Source: Glandiceps talaboti
Taxonomy: Eukaryota; Hemichordata; Enteropneusta; Spengelidae
Length of the DNA stretch: 64,000 bases
Assembly (NCBI RefSeq): GCF_964340395.1
Contig: NC_135558.1
Coordinates: forward strand, 18,233,271 to 18,297,270
Direction: 5' to 3'
Part shown: positions 37,561 through 51,909 of the stretch, one piece after another
Position numbering within the stretch: position 1 is the first letter of the stretch
Layout: each line of letters begins with the position of its first letter
Program-made: the position numbers and the translations under genes
The notes under the pieces: generated by a model
What the model was told of the DNA's origin: nothing
Databases searched by the model: none
Seen by the model: only the letters and a program-made list of their open reading frames with translations

Positions 37561-40350
37561 CAACAGTTTCACCTAGAGTGTCGTGGGATTCACTGCAATC
37601 TAACATGTACAGATGCCTACAATCGAAAAAGAGTATTAAATCTTCAACCGATAGTCATTCTTTACGTTCTACAGAAGCACTGTGTGGCTATAACAAACAC
37701 TGTCTTTTCTGTGGCACAACAGACATGTATGGTGGCAAAAAGAAAGATTTTAAATTGGTACCAGTGTCAATTTTATGACTGGCAAAAAAATAACTCGGAA
37801 ATATATTCCTTTTGGTGAAGCTACTCCAAAACGTGTCAAGCTTGGTAGGCCACAGGATGAAACACAACTAGAGGCATTCATTTAAGCCATGGAGTATTTG
37901 GAGGAGAATGATGGTGAGCAGCTTATAATTACAATCAATGATCTGATGCAAAAGATGACTGGCTATATAGGTGACCCTGAAGCATGTGGTTTTACTTACA
38001 TGAAGAAACAGATCAAAAATCATTTTGGTGACAAGGTAATCATAACTGAAATCATGGAGTACTGCAGCTACTATTCTCCAATACTTTCATTCACAAAACA
38101 GGAAAACTCCAAAGTATAAAAGCTTATGATAATACAGACTGCAGCAAAGCTCATTAGACTGAAATATACCTACCCAAATTACCATGAGATGTCTTACATT
38201 GAAGAAATAAATGCATTCTTGCCAGAATCTTTTCGAGTTTTTCTTCAGAGCATATTCACTAGTAAAGACACAAACTAGAGGTAAAAGATGGCTTCATTAG
38301 GCCAATCCATAGTCCGAGCAACTCATCCTAAGTGTTATATTGTCTCCATTGCAGTGAGGATCCGGACTTGGTGTCCAGCTGCATCATCATTTTGCATAAA
38401 AATCCCTGATAAATACCCTACATAAATTTGGCTTTTGCAGCAGCTATGATGATGTGATCAAGTTTGAGTGCAGTGTAGCTTTCTCCCAGGGCATAGAAAT
38501 TCCAAATGTGACAGCAGGCAACTTTATCCAGTACGTCGCAGACGATGTTGCAATTGACCATAAAATTCGTACCATTGACGGGAAAAACACATTCCATGGA
38601 ATGGGGATCATAACCACAATAACACCTGGCATATCGGGTGAATATTGAACACTTCTTATCAGAATTTGGTGGCCTGCAGTCATTGAGCTATGGGAAATTA
38701 CGAAAGTATGATGCAAATGATCAGACCTCTCATGCTGCTCTACTGTGAAATGTGTTACTATCACTAAAATGACATAAACCCAAGTGATATGACCTGCATT
38801 TACCCAACAGTACTGCATGTTTCTTCTCATGCAAGGCGATATGGCATTACTCCTATTGTAACATTTTATCAGCCACTTTGGTGGAAGGCCCTAACAATAC
38901 AAGAGAGTACTCCATTAGGCACTAAAATAAGATCTACTAAGATTCCACACAGAAATGAGCTTTCCAGGCCCTATCAGACACATTATGACTGGTACAGGGC
39001 TGCAGGAATTACTAGAGTGTGTACATACAAGCAATGCAGTAGGCCATATGCTGAGTGAAAAAGCCATTTCAAGGGCTATTCGTGGACATGTACTTGCCAA
39101 TAGAGCACTCACTATAATTTTATTGGCACAAGCATTCAGCATACCGATGCCATGCATACCATCAAGTCAGCAAAGTGAAGTCCAACAAAGGGAACCTAAT
39201 GAAGAATCAATCCTTGAGACAGGTGAATCTACCTCACAAGCAGATGATTAGCGTCATGTTGGTGAAGCTCAAGGGGACCATGAAAGCAGTTGATCAATTT
39301 CAAAGTTATGGATTCAATATCTAGAAATGGTGAGCATTTACAAGCATTCTTCAAAGCTGAGCGCACAGACAACTTGCAGTTACAGTTGAAGATATGTACA
39401 GTGCATGACATGTTGCCATATCTAGCTGCTTCAGGTCACAAGAACTATACAAAGTCACTCTGTCTTTACTTGCAAAGCATAGATATGCTACAGGAATGCA
39501 GGAGTTGACACCTTTTACTTATCACACAAGTGAGCAGCATAAATATCTATATCATACAAGACAAGAAACGGACTTGTCAGACACACAGCCACAGGAACTT
39601 CTAGCTTTTCTGACACAACGAAACCCTTTCTATCTAGATCCCTTCCTACATAGTAGTGTTACTGATGTTACATGTGATGCCTTTGTGAATATCAGACAGT
39701 GCCAAAGCAGGTGGTGATATCTTTGCCATCAGAGGATATTCAGTACATATTGGATAGAGTGGCATTGCTTCATAGAAATCCATGGTATCGTGGAGCAACA
39801 TATGACTTTTATGAGGAAATATGCCAGCAGTACTACTGCGGTTACAGCCTGTACGTAGAATATCACGATATGTTCAGCCAGTAGTAGTGTTTGATGGATA
39901 TCTGGGCGGACCAAGTACAAAGGACACCACCCAACAGCAGGACAAGGACAGCAGCTAGATCAAACACCTGGTGTGCCAAGGATGTCACACAAAACATACC
40001 AGGGGGATGCTGAGCGCCTAACTGTACAGACTACCATTGTTGCTGCACAAGTGACAACTAAGCCAACTGTCGTTGTTGGTGATAACATAGATCTTCTGAT
40101 TTTGCTTCCAATCACAGCTCACAACATCAAATGTATACTTAAGGCCACAACCCCACCATGGCAGGAATAGGACTCCAAGATGCTGGAATATTACTGTCTT
40201 GAGAACTGTGCTTGGCCCACAAGTATGTGATAATGTACATGTATTATTCATTTATGCTATCTAGGGTGTCACACAACTTCTCACATCTATGGGCTCAGAA
40301 AAGGAGTTACACTGAAGTTGATTTGTACCAGTCAACTGTTTAGGGAAATT
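37560..40350 (+). pseudogene. Decayed member of a multicopy invertebrate gene family
   Basis: Fragments of one long protein lie in order but in shifting frames with stops. They are a zinc-binding-like CLFCGTTD segment (about 37695), YMKKQIKNHFGDKVII (about 37998), FIQYVADDVAIDHKIRTIDG with following KNTFHGMGI (about 38520-38610), PYLAASGHKNYTKSL (about 39413), YHTSEQHKYLYHTRQE (about 39517), LLHRNPWYRGATYDF (about 39765) and VVVGDNIDLLILL (about 40072). From memory this order matches large uncharacterised proteins present in many copies in invertebrate genomes. Aspartates in the C-terminal segments recall a PIN/FEN-like nuclease fold (inference). At least several frameshifts make it a relic. 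Confidence 0.65.
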
Positions 40351-40769
40351 GCGGAGGTATACATATGTTGATTCATGCCTCTAAGTTCTATGACATTATT
40401 ACAACAGTTAATTGCATTGTGGGTAGTCCACTCGATATTATTAAACATATACATTATGTCATCCGATCATTTATTAGTTATATCTTAATATTAGGTTTGG
40501 GTTTAGTATGTTGTAAGTGTGGCTTACGGTATGCTTCAGTAATTATAATACTGCACACTAAACCTGCTGCAAAACCTGCTCAAAACGTATAAACTCAGCC
40601 TGTGCCCCTATAACATGTCCCAATAAATATTTAAGACGCAGTATACAAGATGTGTCCCCATTGGTTATTTCGTTATCTACCTGTGCAACATCCTCTTTTT
40701 ACAGGCAAAACACACATCAACTATATTCATAAGAGCTTAGATCTGTATGCAGTGCTATTTTGCTACACA

Positions 40770-43700
40770 ATGAGTCGACTTATCCCAAAAGTTATTAGAT
40801 CGGCTGCAAAGAGCCAAAGCGGTGAGTATAGGAGTCCTAATGAAGCATTACCCCAGGAAGCAAAGTTCTTTCATTTAATGAGGAGGGTATTTAGGGTTAT
40901 TTCGATTACCTAAATTTATTTTCACACCTTGGGATATTCAATCATTATTCCATGGTCTTCAAAAGTTATATCAAGAAGCTTTGTATTATGTATGTGCTTT
41001 GTTATAATTTATGTATACATCAAATTATATTATAGTTGAATAATACATTTACTGCATTTAATTGTAAGGTTCTAATTATGTAAATGCCTCATTGATATTC
41101 ATATATTGTTTACGAAACCAAATCTATTACTCATAAAGATGTGTACCAAGTTTCATTTTAGAGATAATTATGACACAGACGAACAGACGAACGTATGGAC
41201 GGACGGACATACATCACCATTTCATAACCTCCCCTTAGTGGAGGTAAAACAACAGTGCACTTTTATTCGAATATGTTTTTGATGAACATAAATATCTAGT
41301 TAATAGTGTTATAAATCGGATTCTTTTTAACAGTTCTGACGGCTGTTAATCCCAAGATAAAAGAATACCGAGATGAACTGGTAATGCCGCCATGTAACTT
41401 CAAACCTCAAAAATACAAGGTATTAACTTTTACTTGCTATCCTAACTTACACCACTCTTTCTGATATGTTCACAAAGAAATGTCACAACAAAAATCTCGC
41501 ACAAGACGTTTCTTGAATCTATCTTGTATTCTAGATTTTGTGATCAAGACCAATTATTGCTTCAAATGATACGGCAGCCATTGCTACGGATACTCTACCG
41601 GAGAGTATTTTGGGGAACATGCATAATTGATAATTCGTTTCGACTATGATACTTAGTTAGTAATCCTCAAATTTGTCTTCGATCTGCCAAGGAAAACACG
41701 AATGACGTAAGATCAATGATATAATTGTACCCTCTCACGCATAATTGTGAAATATCCAGCTAAAAATAACGGCGATTTCGAACATTTAAACAGAATTCAA
41801 TTACCACAGAACTGATGACAGATGAGAGTTATGACGATGAAAGACCGGGGTATAAAACTCCATTTTAGTCCATGCGTTCGACCTGGCTTGCGTAGTATAT
41901 TTACCTATTTTACAAAACTTAATATGGGGATTGGTTATTATAACATGTTATCTCTTCCAAAAGTCAACTATTGCCAACCGATCGGAAGTTTAATGTTATG
42001 ATTTGTACAGGGTTTATCGTACGCAGAGGCAATAAAAATACGCAGCGAGAGACTAACACCATCTCTACTTACATATTATCAAAATAAACTGATGATTGTT
42101 GAGGGTCAAATGCAGTGGTTGTTTGATCAGAATGGAAAGAGATATTTAGATCTGTTTGCAGGAATTAACACAGTCAGCGTAGGACACTGTCATCCGTAAG
42201 TATATACATATATCTATGTATTCATTTACGAAGACCTCTTTATGCACACAGATTTTAGAAATGTTTCTTAGCTTCACCTAATTGTAGTAGATAAACAATT
42301 CTGGTTACAGGGTACTTATGCCCTCATATGCTAAATTGAAAATGAGTTCAGAGCAAAAATACATGACTATGTTCACACTGTATTAGTTATCAAATTCCAT
42401 TTTTTCTAAAATTAAACTGAATTCGTTTGTTAATATCTACTATATACTATGCTTTATAGTGTCAAGCAAGTTACTTTCCTCCCTCCCCCCCGCGCGTTAA
42501 TTCTGCTCGTTCCCTAAACACCTGTAGCCCCGTCAGGTGGAGGAGACCACAATCCCAGACTATACACACTGTATGTTGCAAGGTTCATAAATAATGACGT
42601 CTCTTATTCATCACAACATTCTGTTTACAACAAAAAAATTATAATTACAGTGTGTCTGCAGTTCGCGCATTCTCGCATGTTGCTCCAAATTACCTTTCTT
42701 GACAGTTATAACAGTTGATTAAAATATATCTGTTGATTGGTAGTGACAAGGCCCCTTAGGTCTTTCATATATCCGTTGGCTGAACGAAAGGAAATATTTT
42801 GAAATGGTATCATATTGTTACATGCATGTGTGTAGACTTGTACAAGCATCCGGCGAATATTAATTCTTTATTTGAATATTTTGTGTTAAACAAAAACGTG
42901 TTCTTTTGTGACAAACAATAACATGACTGGGTGATTGTGAAACAGTCGGGTGAGGGCGTACAACCCCTGACAGACTTAGTAGTAACTGTAATAGTTTAAA
43001 GACAGTTGACATTTCCTTTACAAAACTAAAAATGAAATAACAAACTGAAAACATTTGAAGATCATGAGAATAAAAAAATATCTCCCAAGGGACTGGTACC
43101 TATGTGGCATGAATGATTAACGCCGAGACAGTTATGATGGGTGTGCATTTATAATATAATAATGGAAATGAATCTGTGCCATTGCCTATATCAATATTCT
43201 ATCTTACTGACAGGAGAGTGGTAGCAGCTTTAGAACGACAGATGAAGACACTGTGGCATACTAGCAATGTCTATGTTCACCCAAAGATCCACGAATATGT
43301 TATCAAATTAACAGATAAACTACCAGGTGATTTGAAGGTAATCATAGCTAAATCCATTTTTCAAGTGGCCATATGGATTAGAATTTGGTATTTATTTGGG
43401 ATGTTTCATTGATAAAACAAACCTATCCATATTATTCTACTTGAAAGAATAATATGAAGCAACATATAGCAAGCTCTTGTTTGTAACTCAATAAATTGCA
43501 CAAAAGAAAAGAAAAGGAAGAGTGTGTAAAATATGTTATTGTACTTTGAAAAACATTGTCAAAACATTTATTTCGCTTTTTGTAATTTATTGAATTACAA
43601 AGATGGTGTTTATCGATGCTGCTTCACCTTTAGTTTCAAGTGGGAAAAATATTGTCTATAGTTGTATAAATCAAACATGCAATTTGAAAATAAATACCCC

Positions 43701-46700
43701 CTTGTCATCCATGCGGCTATAATATCTACATTGTATGTGTTGCTTGTTTGAAACTGACAGTTTACATTTTTGATAACTGGAAATAGATAATGGATAAATC
43801 TAGACATGTTGTTAGTATCAGAAAAAGCAACATGCCAATGTATACTGCAGCGTAAACTGAGGTTTCAGTTTATGAATACATACGAAAACTGTTGTTTAGA
43901 CATGAAGACATACTCTATTGAATGTATGTTGGTTTTAATTATGTGCACAGTAGGGTAGCATTTCTGATGACTTTCGTTACCTTACAAGGTATATTGTGGT
44001 GACGTGAAGAGTTTATACTATCTTGATGACAGGGTAATTACATCGGCACAAAAGAAGCAATGCTATCACTCACTAGTGTAATCTATTAAACTACACAACA
44101 AACGTTTTCATTTGTGTCTATAAACCGAAAGATCGATTGCCGCTGTAGTATTTTCTATCCTCATTGCAACATTAAACACTACCAGAGAACGTGAAAAATA
44201 TGATAATGTCTGTACGATTTGCAGGTTGCTTACCTCGTCAACAGTGGATCAGAAGCCAATGACCTGGCTATGATGATGGCAAGACTTTACACAGGAAACT
44301 TTGATATCATTTCATTAAGGTATGTAGCTGGTCATATATTCTTAAATTGGTGGTGGACATGGCATTTTATTTTTACAAAATGTAAAGAAATTTTCAATAT
44401 GTAAAGTCAACTTTTCTGCTAAGATGTCGGAAGGAAATCCTGATATAGCAATTTGTACATATTTGCGTTCAGTGTCAACGATCAAACATATTTGATGTGA
44501 ACGTATTGCTCCAATTTTATCAGTCGTAAGTATTGCAGATTCAATGGGTCTCTCATATATTCACGCAAGTGTTTCCATAGGTAGTTCTTGGACCGTCAGA
44601 TTAGCAATGCCCCTGGTTTATTCAAGTTTACCCCAGTTATAATTTTCAAACGTCTTCTCAACATGCTGTTTTGTTTCCCGTTAGATCCTGCACACAATGA
44701 CTTGTTCAAATTAAATTTCCTACAGGAGATTGATCCACCTGCATTCATTAAATATCTATTTAATTTGTGCTCTTGGTCTAACAGTCGTCAGGTGGAATTT
44801 CACTGCCATCTTCCCTAGTTGCTGGTCATCAAATAATGACCATGTGGTTTCTAAATCTGACATTGGTCTTGGGATTCTAGTCATGAAGGTTCTATATGTT
44901 CATATGCACAATACTTGTTGTCAACAAAACAATTCCTTATAATTTGAAGAACCCCCTCCTAATCACAATTTATCCCTGACATATGCTGAAATTTTTCAAG
45001 TACCCCTCAATTCTCCTGAAACGTCCCCCACCAAGGTTTCTGTGAATTCAGCCTTAATGCTGCGATTTTATGAGCAGGAATCCACAATACAATTGACGTC
45101 TGTACCCAATTAGTAAACCGGAAGTATGTAATTGCGCCCTCTGATATGAACTTGATGAACTCGCCTGTTGACCCCACTGCAGTCGACCTATATATGGATT
45201 ATTGTAGTTCGTTGATGAAAAATATAAAAAATGAAAAGTATAGTGTATAGATGTAGAATTTCTCATCCATTCTCATAATATAGGAATGCCTATCATGGTG
45301 GCAGTCCATACCAACAAGGCCTGACAGCGATGGATTCATGGGCTTATACCTTTGCCAGAGGATTTGGAATTCATAACAGTATGAATGCTGATGTGTACCG
45401 TGGACCATTTGGTGGGGCGAACTGTCGAGACTCCTCAGTTCAGGTGTAGTGTCAAAACGAATAATAAAACTAACTCCGAAAGTTTGAAAATATCATTTAG
45501 GCATAATTTCCTTTTGAAATATTTGATATTTAAGCAATTGAAGATGTATTTACGTTTGTTTTTTCAAACCAACTTGGTAAAGATTTCATCTGCCACATAT
45601 TGCGTTATCTGAAAGTTACTCAAATGGAACTCAACATTTGTTTTAAAAGGGTATGTGACTTATAATATGTAGTTTTCAGGCCACATTTACTATCTGATCT
45701 GAACTCGTAGTTTTCGTGGCATAATTGACGCACGAAAACAAATGTGTGCAGCTTTATTGAATACTTATACATGAGTAAATAATGTAACATTGGTTAGGTT
45801 ATCTCTCTTTGGAGGATGTGGTGGCCCTGAAGGGTCTCTGGATTGTGTGTCAAGCCGTAAGAATGGTACATCGCATGCACTAAAACCACATCCGTCCATC
45901 TGTGCATGCATACCTATGTGTGTCCATGCGTCAGTCCATAATACATTATTTCTCAGACATGCAATATCAAATTTCATTCAAACCTGGCACAATGCATGGT
46001 TACAAATCTTATGGGCCGTATGTACGTCACTTTGTTCTGCAACATACACAATCTGTGTAACAGCTTTGAAACCATAAGACAGAGACTTCATGCAAGTGTC
46101 TACTCCTATAGTATAAGATGCTACCTTTCTGCTGATACGACATTTACCTTCGGAGTCAAAATTCAATAAAAAAACCCCCAATTCCATTTGTTAGTCACAC
46201 AGAAGTGAAGACCTGGAGAAGTATGTCTTCTCCTTAAGACTTGCACCTAGTGCGAAAGATGAATCTCTGTGTTTTTCCTGGATAATTACGTAGACTATAT
46301 CTTACATTTTTTTTCAACAAACGTATCACTCAAAGGTAATACGTTTGTTGAAAGTAAATATAACTTTGAGCTCTCAATTTGATATCATAATATTTATGCT
46401 CCACGGAACTATCTCTTTATCAGACCATTCGAGAGTGTGACTGTGCAGTGGGGCAGTGCCAGGCTCGTGAGATGTACGCATGCCAGGTGGATGACGTCCT
46501 TAAATTCTCCTGTGCTAAGAAAATTGCGGGTGTATTTCTAGAACCTATCCAGGTAGGCTTATCTACTTCTGGTGTATTCGTATATATGTAACGAGGTACT
46601 GGAGAGGTAATTTGCACATAGCGATTCAAAACCGTTTGCCTATAATCACAGAATACGTGCCAAAAGGCCAAGGTTTCAATCCCAGGTTCTCGCATTAGTG

Positions 46701-47075
46701 TGAAGCCATGCAAATTAGACAGGACTATTTTTTGTTCTTGCCCAACTTAGTGTCTATAGCTCTGCCATACAACCGTTTTTCGAATCTAAATTTTAATCCG
46801 AACAACCATTGCAGAATATGATAGTGATGCCTTCTGCTTTAGTTTTGTATATGTTTTCAGTAGTCCTAAAATGTGAAATATTTTTTATTCAGGGAGCTGG
46901 TGGCATAGTCCAATTTCCTAGAGGTTTTGTGAAAGATACGTATGCAGCTGCAAAAGCCAAGGGTGGCCTCTGCGTTATTGATGAAGTCCAGACGGGGTTT
47001 GGTAGACTTGGAAGTCATTATTGGGGATTCGAAACACACGGTGTTATACCAGATATCGGTAAATAAATAAATAGA

Positions 47076-47106
<31 letters not shown>

Positions 47107-48106
47107 ATATGCCATACATAAATTTTGAATCAATTATTTGTCTTCTCTTCAATATTAGCATGAGCTTAAATTGCAGACAAGGAATGTCATATGACACACG
47201 GTCACAATTACACTTGAAAGACAAACAACGTGAATATTTCTTCCGATTAGATAAGTATATCAATCATATTGAGGTCATCAAGGTGAGGGTGATGAAGGTC
47301 AAGGTGAACAATATTCGAAATGACTTCAAATTAAATTTATATTTACATAATGTAGTCACAATGGCTAAAGGTATTGGTAATGGATTCCCAATGGCTGCCG
47401 TGGTTACAACACCAGGTGAGAACGTCATTTAATTCACTCCTAGTTCTTGAACTTACAAGAATACAGCCCCTTTGCAAGTAAACATGGTCATTGATTCTTG
47501 AGAAGAAGGAGAAAGAGGAGGCAAAATAAAAAAAATCTCGCTAGTCTTTTGTAAAAATCCAAGATTGCGTGTCTGACAAGTACACACATTTGTAGTAAAA
47601 TAGTGTATGTTTGTTGTTACAGAGATCGCTAAATGTCTGACGGAAGCCATGCATGTTAACACCTTTGGTGGCAATGCCTTGGCCTGCACTGTAGGATCAG
47701 CAGTTATTGATGTATGTATGATCTATGTGTACAGTATTTAACGTCATTTGAATTGACAGTTTTTGAGATAATGTAACAAATTGAATTACGAAAAGGCTGT
47801 CGTAATAGTGCTAATGAAAACAGCAAATGAATGTCACATTTTCCGTAAGCCGTATGATGTGTATTGGCCAAGCTTTAACCCATACAAACAATTCCTTTTC
47901 TATATAATTATGAATAATAACAGCATGTTTTGTTCAATAATATGCAAATACAGGTGATTAGTATGCCTGAATTTGCATTCTGTCCAGTTCTTGGCATGGC
48001 GAGCTAGAATACGTCTACCAAATTCATTTGAACCAGACAGACAGACAGACAGACATACATACATACATACATACATACATACATACATACATACAGGCAT
48101 GCCTGC

Positions 48107-48139
<33 letters not shown>

Positions 48140-50089
48140 TACATACATACATACATACATACATACATACATACATACATACATACATACAGACACACAC
48201 ACAGACACACAGCCAAAACATAAGCACCCCAAGTTACAGAGTTCACACCTGGCCCTTGTACGTTAATCCTAACACAACCTGTTGAATCATGTTTACTTTT
48301 GAAATGCAAACAACCTTTAAAATGCCGACTTTGTGTTTGACGAACCCTTTGCAACCACTAGGTGATTGACGACGAAAATTTGCAAGAAAATGCTGCTACT
48401 GTTGGTACATACCTTCTGCAAGAACTGAAAAATGTTCGGGATGAGATTGAGATTGTTGGTGATGTGAGAGGGAAAGGTTTAATGCTTGGTATTGAACTTG
48501 TTGTCAACAAGGTAAGTTTATAAGTTACAAATGAATTTCAAATTTATGATGTGAGAGGAAAGGAAATATAATAGTAGAAAAGATGAGGTATGGTCATTTA
48601 TTTGTTTATTTTCAATTAGCAAAACAACTCCCAGACTGCTAATTATGTTAATTTGTTGGGGATATGCCTTCGAACATAGAAGACTTGTTAATACTATATC
48701 TAGTTGATGATTATTTTTTGTTTGTTTTTATTTTCAGGAATGCCGCACTCCATTACCAGTTGCTGATGTGGCTGATATCTTTGAGGATACTAAAGACATG
48801 GGTATTCTAATTGGCAAAGCTGGCATTCATGGAAATGTAAGCATAATACAGTTCTTAGACAAAGAACAGCAAACTGCCATCCAAATTAGGTCTCTCCAAA
48901 TATGCTTTTGAAATTAACAAATGACAAACTTGTTACAATTAATCATCAAACTGGTTAACCATCACAGTAACACTGCTCGTCAACTCACATGCCATCATGA
49001 ACACAAGACTTTTCTTTTGGTGGTACACCTGCTTTTCATTACAGTGTTCATACAAACATCATCTATACCTTGGCTGGGTCTCAAATACAGCACCTATCTA
49101 TCCTTTGATCCAGTTTGTAACCACTATGAAGTGATTTGTGAGCGATGCGGTTTCGATTCCATAAGTATTTTGTTCATTAACATGAAAAGGAGTAAGCGTT
49201 TGTGGATAATTAACAGTCATATGATAAGGCCAAATAAAAAAAGTTGTTTGGTTCCGGTTACCCGACCACACCAAGTTTTTCACGCCAACCCTAAACTTTG
49301 TTTGTTTTTTTACATATTCAAGAAAAACAAATAAGAAAATCGCGAAAATTGTGAAGTCTCGCAAGAAGTAGTGGATGCGGAAACCGACATCACCTGAAAA
49401 AGACAACATAAAACTGTTCTTAGAATCTGTAATGGCTGTACATCTGATGAGAAGAAGCCAATAACACAAAGACCATATAGAAAACAACAGAAAACATAAC
49501 TAAACTAGACACTCACATGAAAAAAAGAGTAAAAAATAAAATACAAAATCTACCTTCCCCACCTATTTTAAAATTGGATGTAATCGGAACCACACAATTT
49601 CTTTACGCCTAACATTGATAATGTACTGGAAAAGACAAAACATTCATTGCATTCATAGTATAACGTCATTATAGTATATGACACCTCACCAATTTAATGG
49701 ATTTAACTGGACACTTTTAAGACAGACATCAGTTTTTTGTCCAAGGCAAGTGACCGACGTTTGCCCCAAAAGTGTCTGTTAAATGCATTAAACAGAATGA
49801 AGCATAATCTGCTATACCTCTAAGTAATTAAATGTAAAAACGTTTTTTTTTTTGTATTTAAAGTACTTAAAGCACAAACTGGCTGGTTTCAAACCTGAGC
49901 TGGTTTTTGTGTATAACTTTGAAATTTCTACTTTCTAAATAGTTTTACCAACCATTTCATCTCTCCACGCAGGTCCTTCGCATCAAACCACCGATGTGTA
50001 TCACCAAAGCTGATGCAGAATTTGGCGTTGCTACGATACGAAAAGCTTTGACCAATCACAGAGATAGGAAAGAAAAACGACGCACATAA
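40770..50089 (+). CDS. AGXT2: Alanine-glyoxylate aminotransferase 2, mitochondrial (complete, 13 coding exons)
   Basis: Exons: 40770-40821, 41334-41419, 42011-42195, 43214-43337, 44225-44319, 45284-45443, 46424-46552, 46893-47058, 47356-47415, 47623-47711, 48362-48511, 48738-48836, 49973-50089. They join in phase to 503 aa, close to the ~514 aa of the vertebrate enzyme. The N-terminus [17 protein letters not shown] is basic and amphipathic, as for a mitochondrial presequence. Class-III aminotransferase hallmarks are NSGSEAN (155-161), YHGG (184-187), [14 protein letters not shown] with Asp307 for the PLP ring nitrogen, and [11 protein letters not shown] with Lys337 as the Schiff-base lysine. 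The enzyme transfers amino groups between alanine or beta-aminoisobutyrate and glyoxylate or pyruvate, and degrades dimethylarginines. The N-terminal exon is the least certain part. Partial dead copies lie at 13530-14765, 24795-25350 and 26497-27060. Confidence 0.95.
41060..41225 (+). repeat. Dispersed repeat with GGACGGACA tail (AGXT2 intron 1)
   Basis: AATTATGTAAATGCCTCATT-type text, a 'CCAAGTTTCATTTTAGAGAT' segment, then ACAGACGAACAGACG and GGACGGACGGACA, then a short CCTCCCCTTAGTGGAGG hairpin. It resembles the microsatellite-tailed elements at 11870, 50905 and 59300. Confidence 0.55.
47059..47108 (+). repeat. (AAAT)n tract at AGXT2 exon 8 donor
   Basis: The exon 8 splice donor (GTAAATAAAT, 47059) is the first part of an AAAT repeat of about 50 bp, so the donor consensus beyond GTAAAT is set by the microsatellite. 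Confidence 0.9.
47827..48200 (+). repeat. SINE-like repeat with CAGA/CATA tail in AGXT2 intron 10
   Basis: Non-coding block ending in (CAGA)n(CATA)n(CAGA)n(CATA)n at 48033-48190. Its body recurs in the two palindrome copies, which have CA tails instead. Long frames here come from the tetranucleotide repeats. Confidence 0.7.
49240..49600. mobile_element. MITE-like insertion in AGXT2 intron 12
   Basis: Ends AAGTTGTTTGGTTCCGGTTA (from 49241) and GTAATCGGAACCACACAATT (49580-49599) are imperfect terminal inverted repeats of about 22 bp. The paralogous intron in the inverted AGXT2 copy (about 14210-14300) lacks this block, which gives an independent empty site. No coding frame for a transposase. 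Confidence 0.65.
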
Positions 50090-51900
50090 GTCACCAAACA
50101 GAATGATATTTCAACATCAAATGATTGTGACGTCACAACATTCGAACAACCAGATTTAAACTGAGTGCCTTCAGTAAGGGCAAAGTTTTGAGATTCTCAT
50201 TCCTACAGACAATTGTTGGAATACAAGAGAACATATGTAATAAGTTATTTTTTCTCATTGATTGTTGTTTGCCCCTTGCTGTAGCAATCTCCTGGCCAAC
50301 CAGAACATGTAATGTGAAGCTTTATAGAACGTTGTAGCATAGCACTCACTGTAGAAAGAGTTTTAAAGGCCAAAAATGAGAGAAAAGAATTGTTTCTGGT
50401 CAGTGCACATCACTTCAATACTCCCCCTTCCCGCGTCAATTTTTTTCATTTTTGTCCAGCCAATTCAGTCTGCAGATGAAAAGGAAAACACAAAGGTAAC
50501 TCTCCCTACATTAATTGCCACTTCAGTGAAGACAACTGCAGAACCAATCATGATCAAGCCTATGACATCTGCCCCAAGTACACTCTTGCTGTAAAGTGCT
50601 AGATAAAAAGAACAGTAACTGCAATGAACAGTAGATTGAGTAACATTTGTTGAGAATGTAAAATTCGTTTTTTAAATAATCGCATCGTCGCACGACTTTA
50701 GACAGCATTTCCTGACCAGAATCATTTTTTTTTCTTTCTTGTGGCCTACTGAAAATATGCCAATAACTTATTAAAACTAAATGCAACATCAATAATAGTG
50801 TCAGGAAAGGTGTGCTTTGGTATCGCAAATGTATGTGTCACATTATATTGAATTTGAAGCGTGCATTCTTGAGATATAGCCTAATTTACCGAAAACCATT
50901 AATTACGTAAATTGCTCATTAATATTCATGGAATGTTTACCGAAAAACCTAATCACTTCTTGCCATTACTCTACAGAACACGTCTACCCAATTTCGTTTG
51001 AATTGATCCAGCCGTTTTATAGAAAATGGTGATACAGACACACACAGATAGACAGACAGACAGACAGACACAGACTTTTCCACCCTAATAAAAAACCTTC
51101 CTTAAGAAAGTTAAAAAGAACATCTTCACGGACAAAGGAATGTCGAATTCATCAAAGACCGGCTTATCCTTGAGCTATCTTAACGTTATATAATTACCCT
51201 AAGATAGTTCCTCTATCACCTGGTAGTTTCTTAACCAATTAAATCTCATTAAACGACATAGGTAAATTGATGCAGACATGGATTTTATTGCTGGTAGTCC
51301 AGAAGATTTTATTTCAATTACATTAACTCATTTTGATAGATTTGTTGTTATATTAATGGTTGATAGATTCATTTCATCCTTCCAGGAATCTGGGATTTTT
51401 AAAAAACTTGAAACCATCTCTGTTCCGTTCGTCTTCCTGTTGGCTAGTAAATATCACCTTCACTGGCGGCTGTGGATTTTTTCCACCACCAAATACTGTA
51501 CATAAATACAAAATATACCATGGGAATGGCATGCGTAATGAAATAGTGGTATTCAGATTGTTCAAAGTACAATTGTGAATTGAAAACATAACCAACGTGT
51601 ACACATACTTTGACAGTATTTTACTCAACCGACCGACCGACCCATCATTGTAGGATGAAACTAAATACCAAAAAGTCATCCATCCCTAAGATGACATAAA
51701 TCGGACACACAATATCATGTTTAGATGTTTTCCAATAACTTTTCGATCATACTGTATAACATTAATATGATTTCGTAGACTATATATTTGATATCCTAAC
51801 TAAATGCCAGTACTAACGGCAGTGACGTGGCACAGACAATGTTATTTGTGAGATTGTCTCCGTCAATACGCATCTTCAGGAATATTGTCAAAGTTATAAA
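50090..51900. other. AGXT2 3' flank, no gene seen
   Basis: 50090-50500 is the 3' UTR/flank that is also present, inverted, at 13530-13810. 50905-51110 is a dispersed repeat ending in (CAGA)n, like 11870-12070. The rest shows no recognisable exon. Confidence 0.5.
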
Positions 51901-51909
51901 ATCTCGCGT

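Noticed and set aside
48921-49487. Frames of 129-137 codons on both strands
   Set aside because: Lie in AGXT2 intron 12 and partly within the MITE-like insertion; no similarity to a known protein and no splice context.
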